Part shown: in pieces, positions 9,089 to 19,085 of the stretch | Numbering within the stretch: position 1 is the stretch's first letter | Layout: each line of letters opens with the position of its first letter | DNA from: Pseudomonadota bacterium | GTDB lineage: Bacteria > Pseudomonadota > Gammaproteobacteria > Acidiferrobacterales > Acidiferrobacteraceae | NCBI GenBank assembly: GCA_021794275.1 | Contig: JAJYRD010000053.1 | Span: 1 to 47,785 of the forward strand | DNA length: 47,785 nt | Reading direction: 5' to 3' | Notes under the pieces: generated by a model | The model's input: the letters and a program-made list of their open reading frames with translations, nothing else | Told to the model about the DNA's origin: nothing | Database searches by the model: none | Made by a program: the position numbers and the translations under genes

Positions 9089-9111
9089 TCCGATAACTAA
9101 TCAATATCGGA
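9089..9111. promoter_or_regulatory. Candidate HipB operator
   Basis: TCCGATA (9089-9095) is repeated as its exact reverse complement TATCGGA (9105-9111) after 9 nt, immediately upstream of the hipB start. Spacing and placement are like the paired half-sites bound by HipB repressors. It lies between the predicted promoter and the start codon, so binding would block transcription. Confidence 0.6.
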
Positions 9112-9127
9112 TTTGGCTAATACGACA

Positions 9128-9156
9128 TGAATATGCGTCACCTGCTACAATGACAA
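9128..9156 (-). promoter_or_regulatory. Candidate hipBA promoter
   Basis: On the minus strand, TTGTCA (9151-9156) and TATTCA (9128-9133) are separated by 17 bp. The predicted transcript would start near 9121, just ahead of the inverted repeat at 9089-9111. The -10 match is modest. Confidence 0.4.
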
Positions 9157-9163
9157 TATATAG

Positions 9164-9349
9164 GAATTAACGCGTTACGAGGCCTGCGGCGATCAGCGCA
9201 AAGCGGCCGAGTACCATCGCTTGGCGCTGCGCATTATGGATGAGGACCCGGGCCACAGCGATCCGGAAATCCGCATGCACTACGTCAATAAACTGAACAG
9301 GGCCGATCCACCCAATACCCCACAGAATCCTTCAACCGACGTCCCATGA
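9164..9349 (+). pseudogene. 5'-truncated remnant, TPR-like C-terminus
   Basis: An open frame runs from just after a TAG at 9161 to a TGA at 9347-9349, encoding about 61 residues that read like real protein (GDQRKAAEYHRLALRIMDED, then PEIRMHYVNKLNRAD). There is no usable start codon with a ribosome binding site; the first ATG is two-fifths of the way in. The pattern resembles the last helical pair of a TPR-type protein. Its missing 5' part would lie where the hipBA promoter now is, suggesting that arrival of hipBA, or a deletion, removed it. The family is not identified. Confidence 0.5.
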
Positions 9350-9515
9350 TGATCAATGGTTATGTCTTCCCATCACTCTGGGCGTTCACGGGACACTGGA
9401 GCGCATCCAGGAACTGCTTGATCAAGACGTGCTCGGTGACAGCCAAATTCAATTGACGTGAGATGAGAATCTCTGCCCGGCACGTGCCTGGATGGAGAGC
9501 ACCAAAGGGGGCCAT

Positions 9516-9650
9516 ATGGCTGGAGCAATCGACATACAAAACAAGCGGGGCTCGACATGGCATTGTTGGGACCCGCACATCCATGCGCCAAGCGCGGTCC
9601 TTTTTTATTCCCACTCGATCGTGGCCGGAGGCTTGCCCGAGACGTCGTAG
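9516..9650 (+). pseudogene. 3'-truncated start of a PHP/TrlF-like ATPase gene
   Basis: An ATG at 9516, with AAAGGGGG 4 nt upstream, opens a frame whose first 29 residues include RGSTWHCWDPHIHAP. This matches the characteristic N-terminus of PHP-domain/AAA ATPases of the TrlF type, with the metal-binding D19, H21 and H23. After residue 29 the frame runs into the 3' end of guaA read on the opposite strand and stops at 9648-9650, so the original gene is cut at about 9603. Only the first 30 or so codons of what is normally a gene of several hundred codons remain. The family assignment rests on this short motif. Confidence 0.5.
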
Positions 9651-11191
9651 ACCACGCGGCTTACGCCACGCACCTCGTTGATGATGCGGCCAGAGACGCG
9701 CCCGAGTAGGGCATAGGGCAGTTCCGCCCAGTTGGCAGTCATGAAATCCACGGTCTGCACGGCGCGAAGCGCGATCACGTAGTCATAGGCGCGACCATCG
9801 CCCACCACTCCCACCGAACGCACGGGCAGGAACACCGCGAAGGCTTGGCTCACGCGGTCGTAGTAACCGGAGGCACGCAGCTCCTCGATGAAAATGGCGT
9901 CGGCACGCCTCAGGATCTCCGCGTAGCGCTCCTCGACGGCGCCCAGGATGCGCACCCCGAGCCCGGGGCCCGGGAAGGGATGCCTGTGGATCATGACCGC
10001 GGGCAAGCCCAGACTAAGCCCGATGCGCCGCACCTCGTCTTTGAAGAGCAGCCGTAAAGGCTCGAGGAGCTTCAGCTTCATGCGCTCGGGCAGACCGCCC
10101 ACATTGTGATGCGACTTGATCACCCGCGCCTTGCCACCTTTGGTCCCTGCCGACTCTATGACGTCAGGATAGATGGTGCCCTGCGCAAGCCAACGCACAG
10201 CCGGCAGGCGCGCGGCCTCCTCCTCGAAGACCGCGATGAAGGTCTCGCCTATGATCTTGCGCTTGCGCTCCGGATCGTCCACGCCCTTCAAGGCCGCAAG
10301 GAAGCGCTCGGCGGCGTTCACGCGCAGCACCCGCACCCCCAGGTGGTCGGCGAAGGTCGCCATCACCTGATCGCCCTCATGGAGCCGCAAAAGCCCGTTG
10401 TCCACGAACACGCAGGTGAGACGCTCGCCGATCGCCCGATGCAGGAGGGCTGCGACCACAGACGAGTCGACGCCGCCCGACAGCGCGAGCACCACCTCCT
10501 CGTCACCCACCTGCGAACGGATCTCCTCGAGGATGCCATCGATGATGGTCTGCTCCGTCCAGGCGCGCTCGCAGCCGCAGATCTCGTGCACAAAGCGCTC
10601 GATGATCCTCTGCCCTTGCTTGGTGTGGGTGACCTCGGGATGGAACTGCAGGCCGTAATAGCGCCGCGCCTCATCGGCGATGGCGGCAAGCGGGGCATTG
10701 TCGGTCTCGGCAATGGCGACAAAGCCCGTAGGGCAGGTCTCGACCCGATCGCCGTGGCTCATCCAGACATCGAGCGCGGGCGCCCCATCATCCGCGTCAC
10801 TCAAGCCGGAAAACAACGCTGAATCGCCTAAGGCGCGCACCCGCGCGTAGCCGTACTCGCGATGCGCCGCCGCCCCCACGCGTCCACCGAGCTGTGCCGC
10901 CAGCGCCTGCATCCCGTAGCAGATGCCAAGCACCGGCACGCCCAAGCGGAACACTGCCGCCGGGATGCGGGGGGTGTCGCGCTCATTGACCGACTCGGGA
11001 CTGCCCGACAGAATCACCCCGCGGGCCCCAAAGCCCTTGATCACCTCATCGGCAACGTCGCAGGGCATGATCTCGCAATAGACGCCAGCCTCGCGCACTC
11101 GCCGGGCGATGAGCTGCGTGTATTGGGAGCCGAAATCGAGAATGAGGATCCGCTCGAGACCCCCGGCCTGCGCCCTACCCTTCTCGGACAT
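9605..11191 (-). CDS. guaA: GMP synthase (glutamine-hydrolysing)
   Basis: Converts XMP to GMP with ATP and glutamine, the last step of GMP synthesis. The 528 residues hold the class I glutamine amidotransferase domain (about 14-205; nucleophile C91 in GICYGMQ), the ATP-pyrophosphatase domain with the P-loop LSGGVDSS, and the C-terminal dimerisation domain ending IEWE. It follows guaB after 4 nt in the usual guaBA operon. A GACGGG sequence stands directly before the ATG, where a normal ribosome binding site would be expected, so translation is probably coupled to guaB. Its 3' end abuts a cut accessory gene, and 15 nt of this end recur at 33847-33861. Confidence 0.98.
   Translation of the reverse strand: MSEKGRAQAGGLERILILDFGSQYTQLIARRVREAGVYCEIMPCDVADEVIKGFGARGVILSGSPESVNERDTPRIPAAVFRLGVPVLGICYGMQALAAQLGGRVGAAAHREYGYARVRALGDSALFSGLSDADDGAPALDVWMSHGDRVETCPTGFVAIAETDNAPLAAIADEARRYYGLQFHPEVTHTKQGQRIIERFVHEICGCERAWTEQTIIDGILEEIRSQVGDEEVVLALSGGVDSSVVAALLHRAIGERLTCVFVDNGLLRLHEGDQVMATFADHLGVRVLRVNAAERFLAALKGVDDPERKRKIIGETFIAVFEEEAARLPAVRWLAQGTIYPDVIESAGTKGGKARVIKSHHNVGGLPERMKLKLLEPLRLLFKDEVRRIGLSLGLPAVMIHRHPFPGPGLGVRILGAVEERYAEILRRADAIFIEELRASGYYDRVSQAFAVFLPVRSVGVVGDGRAYDYVIALRAVQTVDFMTANWAELPYALLGRVSGRIINEVRGVSRVVYDVSGKPPATIEWE
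9607..9621 (-). repeat. guaA 3'-end 15-mer, possible attachment-site core
   Basis: The 15 nt CGATCGAGTGGGAAT (minus strand) cover the last codons of guaA and recur exactly, on the plus strand, at 33847-33861. The 3' end of guaA is an established integration site for genomic islands. Here it is also the exact point where a truncated foreign gene meets the core genome. Confidence 0.5.
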
Positions 11192-11195
11192 CCCG

Positions 11196-12687
<1,492 letters not shown>

Positions 12688-12722
12688 CGCCTCGGTCGAC
12701 CGCCCGCCCGGCGCCGGCGACT

Positions 12723-12750
12723 TTGTGTTTTGGGCCCGAACATCTATACA
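12723..12750 (+). promoter_or_regulatory. Candidate promoter of the small lipoprotein gene
   Basis: TTGTGT (12723-12728), a 16-bp spacer and TATACA (12745-12750), with a leader of about 27 nt before the ATG at 12784. It is divergent from the guaB promoter. The -35 match is weak. Confidence 0.4.
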
Positions 12751-12783
12751 CTAGGGTGATACCAATTAGAAGAGGAGCAAGCG

Positions 12784-13098
12784 ATGAAAAAGATGGCCCT
12801 TGTGACCGCATGCGCGCTCGTACTGGGAGGATGCGCGCATATGGCGGCCCACCATGCCCCGCAGAGCGCGGTCGCCGCCGCACGCGTCAAGCAGGCAAGT
12901 CTTGCCGTCAAACAGGCGCGCGCCCATGGCGCCCTCTGGCTCGCCTCGCCCCATCTCCTCGCCGCCGCCCGTAAGGCCGATGCGAAGGGCCTGTATGCCA
13001 AGGCCATCAAGACCGCGAACATGGTCATTCTGCAATGTCGGACCGCCGAGAAGCAGGCCGCCGCCAACGCCCACGCCAAGCCCTACTATCCAGGCTGA
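12784..13098 (+). CDS. Small lipoprotein, SoxXA-binding (SoxK)-like
   Basis: A 104-residue lipoprotein with the lipobox LGGC (C17) after a short signal, followed by an alanine- and lysine-rich two-helix body. The segment GALWLASPHLLAAARKADAK, followed by AKAIKTANMV, resembles SoxK/SAXB proteins, which have a Trp-containing turn and AKAIKLAN. Family knowledge: SoxK binds SoxXA and aids thiosulfate oxidation in the periplasm. No sox genes lie nearby, so this role is inference, and a generic small periplasmic lipoprotein is the alternative. GAGGAG lies 7 nt before the ATG. A strong terminator follows. Confidence 0.8.
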   Translation: MKKMALVTACALVLGGCAHMAAHHAPQSAVAAARVKQASLAVKQARAHGALWLASPHLLAAARKADAKGLYAKAIKTANMVILQCRTAEKQAAANAHAKPYYPG

Positions 13099-13107
13099 TC
13101 GACCCGC

Positions 13108-13135
13108 GCCCCGGGGTTCCCTACCCCGGGGCTTT
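13108..13135 (+). terminator. Intrinsic terminator after the lipoprotein gene
   Basis: GCCCCGGGG (13108-13116), a 7-nt loop and the perfect complement CCCCGGGGC (13124-13132), then TTT. The stem begins 9 nt after the stop codon. The T run is short, but a 9-bp GC stem should compensate. Confidence 0.75.
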
Positions 13136-13140
13136 CAGGG

Positions 13141-13146
13141 TATGGT
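13141..13146 (+). promoter_or_regulatory. Possible xseA -10 box, leaderless geometry
   Basis: TATGGT ends 6 nt before the xseA ATG at 13153, which puts the expected +1 exactly on the A of the start codon. No good -35 is present (it would fall in the terminator loop), so this is a weak case. Confidence 0.3.
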
Positions 13147-13152
13147 TTCCTG

Positions 13153-14643
13153 ATGGAAACCGACGCCCCGCTGGCTTACCGGGAAGGCCTCCCTGTCTAC
13201 ACCGTATCGCGACTGAACCAGGAGGCCCGCAGCCTCCTCGAGGGGCGGCTCGGGCGCGTGTGGGTCGAGGGCGAAATTGGGAATCTGTCCCAGCCCTCCT
13301 CCGGCCACATCTACTTCACCTTGAAGGATGCCCGCGCGCAGGTGCGCTGCGCCTTGTTCCGGAGTGCCCGGCGCCTCTGCTGCCCGGTCGTAGACGGCAT
13401 GCAAGTACTGGTCGGCGCCCGCGTGAGCCTCTACGAGGGACGCGGTGACTTCCAGCTCATCGTCGAACAGATGGAGGATGCGGGCGAAGGCGCGCTGCGT
13501 CGGGCCTTCGAGGCCTTGAAGCGGGCACTCGACGCCGAAGGGCTCTTTGATCCACGCCATAAGAAGCCTCTCCCAAGCCAGATACGCCGCATCGGGGTCA
13601 TCACCTCACCCGACGGTGCCGTCTGGCACGACATCGTCACGACCCTGAAACGCCGCTTCCCTGGGATCGCGGTACTGCTCTATCCGGTCCCGGTCCAGGG
13701 CCGGGACGCCGCCGCAACCGTTGCCCGCATGCTCGACCTCGCCAACGAGCGCCGTGAATGCGACGTCCTGCTGCTGGCCCGCGGCGGGGGCTCGCTCGAG
13801 GACCTCTGGTGCTTCAACGAAGAGGTGGTGGCCCGCGCCCTGTTCCGCTCGGAGCTCCCGGTCGTAACCGGGATCGGCCATGAGACCGATACGACCATCG
13901 CCGATTGGGTCGCGGACCTGCGCGCGCCCACCCCCACCGCTGCCGCCGAACTCCTGAGCCCCGATCAGACCCTCTGGCGCAAGCGCCATAGAGATGCCCA
14001 CGACAGGCTCGCGCGACTGATCGACCGTCTGCTGCGCGAGCGCATCCAGCGCTTCGACGATCTGAAACGCCGGCTCCTGCTGCTCCCCGTGCGCGGCCTG
14101 CCCGAAAAACGGGCGGCGGTGGCGGCGCTCGCCCGGCGTCTCGCGCTGGCCCTGCCGTCCTATCCGACGCAGCTGCGCGCGCGGCTCATGGCCCTCACCC
14201 AAAGGCTTGAGCGGCGCTCGCCCAGCGCCCGCCTGTACGCCTACGGGGTAGCGCTCGCGCCCCTGCCGGATCGGCTGACGGGCGCCGCGCGTGCAGCCCT
14301 TCGCGTCCGCGAACGGCGTCTCGCCTTACTCGCGGAGCGACTGCGCGCGCACCCGCCAGAGGCCATACGGGAGCGCCTCAGTGCGCGCCACGATCTTTTG
14401 AAGGATCGCCTGCGGCGGGCCATGAGCGAGGCCTTGAGGATGCGGCGCGAGCGCCTGGGGCTGCTCAACCGCGCGCTCACCCTGGTGGGACCACCCGGTG
14501 TCTTGAACCGCGGCTATGCAATCGTGACGGATGGGCAGGGGCGTGTGGCGCGAGACGCCGCAGCCCATCGCCCAGGCGAGACGCTGCGCATCCGGCTCGC
14601 CCAAGGAGAGCTCCTAGTCGAGGTCAAAGTCAGTCAGCCGTAA
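13153..14643 (+). CDS. xseA: Exodeoxyribonuclease VII large subunit
   Basis: Large, catalytic subunit of the single-strand DNA exonuclease. The 496 residues hold an N-terminal OB fold (about 14-110; VWVEGEIGNLSQPSSGHIYFTLKD), the nuclease core (ITSPDGAVWHDI, LLARGGGSLEDLW, TGIGHETD) and long arginine-rich coiled coils, then the conserved C-terminal GYAIV segment. It lies beside guaBA as in enterobacteria. Its 3' end overlaps der by 10 nt on the other strand. No ribosome binding site of note precedes the ATG. Confidence 0.97.
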   Translation: METDAPLAYREGLPVYTVSRLNQEARSLLEGRLGRVWVEGEIGNLSQPSSGHIYFTLKDARAQVRCALFRSARRLCCPVVDGMQVLVGARVSLYEGRGDFQLIVEQMEDAGEGALRRAFEALKRALDAEGLFDPRHKKPLPSQIRRIGVITSPDGAVWHDIVTTLKRRFPGIAVLLYPVPVQGRDAAATVARMLDLANERRECDVLLLARGGGSLEDLWCFNEEVVARALFRSELPVVTGIGHETDTTIADWVADLRAPTPTAAAELLSPDQTLWRKRHRDAHDRLARLIDRLLRERIQRFDDLKRRLLLLPVRGLPEKRAAVAALARRLALALPSYPTQLRARLMALTQRLERRSPSARLYAYGVALAPLPDRLTGAARAALRVRERRLALLAERLRAHPPEAIRERLSARHDLLKDRLRRAMSEALRMRRERLGLLNRALTLVGPPGVLNRGYAIVTDGQGRVARDAAAHRPGETLRIRLAQGELLVEVKVSQP

Positions 14644-16028
14644 TGGGCCTTGCGGAAACGCTTCAGGCGCCGCCGCTTGGCCTCGTCGCGCGCACTCAGG
14701 GCCTTCTGGGGCCTACCGGCGAAGGGGTTGTCCCCTTCACGGAACTCGACCTCCACGGGCGTGCCTTCGAGCCGAAAGTGTTCCCGCACCCGCTGCGCGA
14801 GATAGCGCCGCCAGGCATCCGGGGTCTCGGACACGAGATTGCCGTGCACAATCACACGCGGTGGGTATTTCCCGCCCTGATGGACGAATTTCGGCTTGAT
14901 GCGCCGGCCGCGCACCATGGGCGGCGGCGTACCCGCAATCGCCTCCCTCAAAATGCGGTTCAATTCAGGGGTCGGGAGCGTGCGGCCGCCCGACCGATAG
15001 GCGCGCTCCATGGCCGGAAACAGCGGCCCAATGTGCAAGCCTTCGAGCGCGGAGATGAAGTGCGGGCGCGCAAAAGAAAGAAACGGCAGGCGCCGCGCGA
15101 GTTCGCGGCGGATCCAGTCGCGACGCGCCGCGTCGAGCCCTTCCCACTTGTTCACCACGAGCACGAGCGAGCGCCCTTGCGCGAGAATGTGGCCTGCAAG
15201 CGTCACGTCCTGTTCGCTCACCTCCTCGCGCGCATCGAATACAAGCAAAACCACCTGAGCCTCGTCAACCGCCTGCAAGGTCTTGGCGACGCTATGGCGC
15301 TCCAGGGGGTCGGTGATATGACTGCGGCGGCGCACCCCCGCCGTGTCGATAAGGACATAATCCTTGCCGTTGCGTGAAAACGGGATGTGGATGCTGTCGC
15401 GCGTCGTGCCCGGCAGGTCCGACACGACCACCCGCTCCTCGCCCAACAGGGCGTTGGCGAGCGTGCTCTTGCCGACATTGGGGCGACCGGCGAGCGCGAT
15501 GCGCATGCCCGCACCGACAGGCGCCTCCGGGTCCTCCGACGGGAATCCCTGAAGGGCCGCCTGCATGAGCTCATCGAGCCCGCGATTATGGGTGGCGGCG
15601 ATTGCGTAAGGGCGCCCGAGGCCCAGGGCATGGAACTCGGCGACCGCGAGGTCGATATCCATCCCCTCGGTCTTGTTGACCGCAAGACAGAGCCGCCGAT
15701 TCAGGGCGCGGACCTGGCTTGCGATGAGAAAATCGTCAGGATTGGGTCCCTCACGACCATCGACCACACAGATCACTGCGTCGGCCTCGGCGAGCGCAAG
15801 CCGCGTCTGAGTCGCAACCAGGGCAGTCAGAGGATCGTGCTCGCTCACGATGCCGCCGGTGTCGACCACGAGATAGGGGCGACCGCCCACGCGCCCGTCG
15901 CCGTATTGCCGGTCGCGAGTGAGCCCCGGCAGGTCAGCGACGAGCGCCTGGCGTGAGCGCGTGAGTGCGTTAAAGAGCGTGGACTTGCCGACGTTGGGCC
16001 GTCCGACAAGGACCACGACCGGCTTCAT
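14634..16028 (-). CDS. der: Ribosome biogenesis GTPase Der
   Basis: An essential double GTPase acting in 50S subunit assembly. The 464-residue protein carries two GTPase domains with P-loops GRPNVGKST at 9-17 and 181-189, the matching DTGG/DTAG and NKTE/NKWE motifs, and a C-terminal KH-like domain (about 355-440) with a basic tail. It follows bamB with a 4-nt ATGA overlap, at the end of the long minus-strand run, and converges on xseA. Confidence 0.98.
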   Translation of the reverse strand: MKPVVVLVGRPNVGKSTLFNALTRSRQALVADLPGLTRDRQYGDGRVGGRPYLVVDTGGIVSEHDPLTALVATQTRLALAEADAVICVVDGREGPNPDDFLIASQVRALNRRLCLAVNKTEGMDIDLAVAEFHALGLGRPYAIAATHNRGLDELMQAALQGFPSEDPEAPVGAGMRIALAGRPNVGKSTLANALLGEERVVVSDLPGTTRDSIHIPFSRNGKDYVLIDTAGVRRRSHITDPLERHSVAKTLQAVDEAQVVLLVFDAREEVSEQDVTLAGHILAQGRSLVLVVNKWEGLDAARRDWIRRELARRLPFLSFARPHFISALEGLHIGPLFPAMERAYRSGGRTLPTPELNRILREAIAGTPPPMVRGRRIKPKFVHQGGKYPPRVIVHGNLVSETPDAWRRYLAQRVREHFRLEGTPVEVEFREGDNPFAGRPQKALSARDEAKRRRLKRFRKAHYG

Positions 16029-17200
16029 GACTTGGCGGGTCGGAACGCGAGCGCGGCAAGCCTGCCTGTGGTCGTAAGCACAAAGACGCGGGGCAGACCC
16101 TTATGCCCCGCCACGCGACCCACGAGCGGCGCTGCGCGTATCGCCCCTTCACCCACGCGCGAGCGCGCCATAAGCTTGCCGGTACGGCGCGAGAGCCACT
16201 GCGTATAACCCGCAAGATCCCCCATGACGACCGCGGGACCCGCGAGCGCCGGGCTCCCGAGCCTGCGGTTCAGGAACGCCGCCTGCTTCCACAAGGTCCC
16301 GCCGCTTGCGCTCGCAAGCGCCATCACACGGCTGTGCGCGGTGATCACATACACGGACTGACCACCCAAAGCCATGTTGCGGTAGGACGACAGAGGCCGG
16401 CCCCAAAGGATGCGCCCGGAATGCGCCGCCAAGGCCGCCACCGCGCCGTGATAGCCGTTCACATACACGATGTTCTGTGAATACAGGGGATGCGCCAAGT
16501 CCACCAGCCGCTCCACGGCATCCCCCCCACGGGGCTCGGCCACGGCACTGGTCCAGAGACGGCGGCCGTCGGTGGCGCGCAAGGCTACCACCTCACCGTT
16601 GGCGTAGCCCTCGTAGAGCAGGTCCGAGGCCAATGTGGGACGCGCCGTAAGGAAGAGCGTCAAGGCCGGATGGGCGTGGGCCGCCACCCAAAGCTTGCGA
16701 CCGTGCGCAAGACCGAAGGCCGTCACGTGGCCGTCAAGCGAGGCGGCGTAGACTCCAGCCGGCCCAACCACGGGGGCCGCCAGGATTTCGCTCGGCGCCT
16801 GCGCAGCCCATACCGGCTTGCCGGTCTTGGCGTCGAGCGCGAGCACCCGCCCGCGCCGCGTTCCGACCACAACGAGCCCGCGACCGGCGCCCACGCCGGC
16901 CGTGATCCGCGCCTTCAGGTGGCGTCGCCAGAGTCTATGGCCGTTGCGCACGCGATAGGCGGCGACCGTACCATTCTCGTTGGCGACAACGATGCCGCTG
17001 CCTGCGAACGTCGGACGCAAGGCGAGATCATAACCCCCTGTTCCGTTGCCCGTGTCGTGCGACCACACACGCGTCACCTTGAGGCTCGCGTGAAAGGGCT
17101 TCAGTTTGGCCGGGGGTGCTACGTTTTTATCACTGCTGAACAAGCCGCAACCGCCCAGGAGACCCGCGGCCATGAGTATGGCAAGCGCGCCGCGCCTCAT
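16025..17200 (-). CDS. bamB: Outer membrane assembly lipoprotein BamB
   Basis: Accessory lipoprotein of the BAM complex, which inserts beta barrels into the outer membrane. The 391 residues start with a signal and lipobox LLGGC (C18) and continue as an eight-bladed PQQ-type propeller with repeated G-V-V-AL-A-TG-W units. It sits between yfgM and der, the standard arrangement, overlapping both by 4 nt, so translation is likely coupled. Confidence 0.95.
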   Translation of the reverse strand: MRRGALAILMAAGLLGGCGLFSSDKNVAPPAKLKPFHASLKVTRVWSHDTGNGTGGYDLALRPTFAGSGIVVANENGTVAAYRVRNGHRLWRRHLKARITAGVGAGRGLVVVGTRRGRVLALDAKTGKPVWAAQAPSEILAAPVVGPAGVYAASLDGHVTAFGLAHGRKLWVAAHAHPALTLFLTARPTLASDLLYEGYANGEVVALRATDGRRLWTSAVAEPRGGDAVERLVDLAHPLYSQNIVYVNGYHGAVAALAAHSGRILWGRPLSSYRNMALGGQSVYVITAHSRVMALASASGGTLWKQAAFLNRRLGSPALAGPAVVMGDLAGYTQWLSRRTGKLMARSRVGEGAIRAAPLVGRVAGHKGLPRVFVLTTTGRLAALAFRPAKS

Positions 17201-17829
17201 GACGCACCCTGCAATTGCGCCTGCTCACGGCGCCATAGGCTCGTCAAGGACGATTTCTGCGGGGCGATCTTCAGGGCCCTCGTGAAGGTGGCCAGCGCCT
17301 TTTTCTTATGCCCCTCGCGCGCCAGAATCTCCGCCTGCAGTCCGAGCGCCATGGCCTCGAAGCCGTAGGGCTTCGCGATATGGGCATAAGCCCACGCCTT
17401 GCGCGGATGACCTTCCGCCAAAAGCAAGTCGCCAAGGCGCAGTCGCGCCGTCGTGCGTACGCTCCACTGGGTGGCCTTGCGCGCTGCGAACTTTAAATTG
17501 GCGCTCGCCGCCGGTATCTTATTTTTCTGATAGTCGAGACGCGCCAAAATGAGCGCCGCCTGTCCCGCATATGGCGTCGCCGAGAAGGCGTGCTCGAGCT
17601 TTTCGCCGGCGACCGTGGCAAGCCCGAAACGCATCTGGCTTGCGGCGTTCAAGACCTCTTCGAACAGCGCCGCCGCCAGGATCTTCTGCTGCGCGCGGTA
17701 GTGTCGATAATAGAAAAAACCCCCGATCACGAGGACCGCGGCCAGCACGCCATAGAACATCGCGCGTCCGTACTTCTGAAAAAATTCCTTGATGTCGCCC
17801 AATTCGCCGCCGGTCAAGTCATTCGTCAT
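17197..17829 (-). CDS. yfgM: YfgM-like TPR protein, SecYEG ancillary
   Basis: A 210-residue inner-membrane protein with a cytoplasmic N-terminus, one transmembrane span (about 24-42; GVLAAVLVIGGFFYY) and a periplasmic TPR-like domain. Position between hisS and bamB and overall plan match YfgM, which links the SecYEG translocon to periplasmic chaperones. It overlaps hisS by 11 nt and bamB by 4 nt. Confidence 0.9.
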   Translation of the reverse strand: MTNDLTGGELGDIKEFFQKYGRAMFYGVLAAVLVIGGFFYYRHYRAQQKILAAALFEEVLNAASQMRFGLATVAGEKLEHAFSATPYAGQAALILARLDYQKNKIPAASANLKFAARKATQWSVRTTARLRLGDLLLAEGHPRKAWAYAHIAKPYGFEAMALGLQAEILAREGHKKKALATFTRALKIAPQKSSLTSLWRREQAQLQGAS

Positions 17830-19084
17830 CGATCTTCGCTTCCGCCCCCAGAATCTCTGAAATACGCGCCGCGGCGTGCGCCCAGCTCACTGTGCCGCTT
17901 TGTGTGGTGCCCGCCGCCACGATCGCCACTCCGTCCTCGTCCACCGCCTCGACCAAGCAGCGCGCGCCGCTTTCGCGGGCCCGCTTGCCTTGGCTCTTTG
18001 GGCTCGCCGCCGCAAGATGGGTCTCGACCCGCACACCCCGGTCGCGCAAGGCCTCGGCGAGGCTGAGCGCCCGACCCTGGAGGGCTCCGGGCGTCATCAT
18101 GTACACGTCAAGCCCTACTGCCTGCGGGAGGCGCGTAACAAGCCCCATCAGGCGCTCCATACCGATCGCAAACCCCACGGCCGCGGTCTGAGCCCCTCCG
18201 AGTTCCGTCACCAGACCGTCGTAGCGCCCGCCTGCGGCGATCGTGGCCTGCGCCAAGGTGTCATCGGCTACCCACTCAAAAACGGTGTGCGTATAGTAGT
18301 CCAGCCCCCGCACGAGCCGCGGCGCCACCTCAAAGGTCACACCGAGCACGTTCAGATGATCCTTGAGGTTCACGAAATGGGCACGCGATTCGGCACTCCA
18401 ATGGTCAGCAATCGCAGGTGCCCCGTCGAGAATCTCTTTCATCGCCGGATTCTTGCTGTCCAAGACCCGCAGGGGGTTGCGCTCAAGCCTACGCACGCTG
18501 TCTTCGTCGAGGTGGTCGCGACGCGCCAACAGATAATCCACCAGGGCATCACGATAGCGTTCCCGGCACGCGGGCGTTCCGAGCGAATTGACGAGCAGTC
18601 GCGCATTGACGCCAAGCTCCCGCAGGATGCGCGCGCCGAGGGCGATTAACTCCGCCTCGATGGCCGCTCCGGCCATGCCGTAGGCCTCCACGCCCCACTG
18701 ATGAAACTGACGGTAACGACCCTTTTGGGGACGCTCGTGACGAAACATGGGGCCCTGGTACCACAGGCGCTGGGCCTGATTATGAAAAAGTCCACCCTCG
18801 ATCCCGGCGCGCACACAGCCTGCGGTCCCCTCGGGCCGCAGGCTCAGGCTGTCGCCGTTGCGATCGAGAAAGGTATACATCTCCTTCTCGACAATATCGG
18901 TCACCTCGCCCACCGCGCGCGCATACAACTCCGTGCGCTCGATGATAGGCAGGCGAATCTCGCGAAAGCCGTAGGCATCCATGAGCGCCCGCAGCCGGTC
19001 CTCGACCGCCGCCCAAGGCGCGCAATCCGCGGGCAGCAGCGCTGCTACGCCGCGTACCCCGGCGACCTGACGATTCAATGCCAC
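17819..19084 (-). CDS. hisS: Histidyl-tRNA synthetase
   Basis: A class II synthetase that charges tRNA-His. The 421 residues show motif 1 (about 45-70), motif 2 (LWYQGPMFRHERPQKGRYRQF), the histidine motifs LVRGLDYYTHTVFEW and AAGGRYDGL, motif 3 (GFAIGMERL) and a C-terminal anticodon-binding domain. It begins 1 nt after the ispG stop and overlaps yfgM by 11 nt. Confidence 0.98.
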   Translation of the reverse strand: MALNRQVAGVRGVAALLPADCAPWAAVEDRLRALMDAYGFREIRLPIIERTELYARAVGEVTDIVEKEMYTFLDRNGDSLSLRPEGTAGCVRAGIEGGLFHNQAQRLWYQGPMFRHERPQKGRYRQFHQWGVEAYGMAGAAIEAELIALGARILRELGVNARLLVNSLGTPACRERYRDALVDYLLARRDHLDEDSVRRLERNPLRVLDSKNPAMKEILDGAPAIADHWSAESRAHFVNLKDHLNVLGVTFEVAPRLVRGLDYYTHTVFEWVADDTLAQATIAAGGRYDGLVTELGGAQTAAVGFAIGMERLMGLVTRLPQAVGLDVYMMTPGALQGRALSLAEALRDRGVRVETHLAAASPKSQGKRARESGARCLVEAVDEDGVAIVAAGTTQSGTVSWAHAAARISEILGAEAKIDDE

Positions 19085-19085
19085 C

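Noticed and set aside
9360..9614. An 84-codon minus-strand frame between guaA and hipB
   Set aside because: It overlaps the plus-strand PHP-like remnant, which has a clear ribosome binding site and a recognisable motif; this frame has neither.
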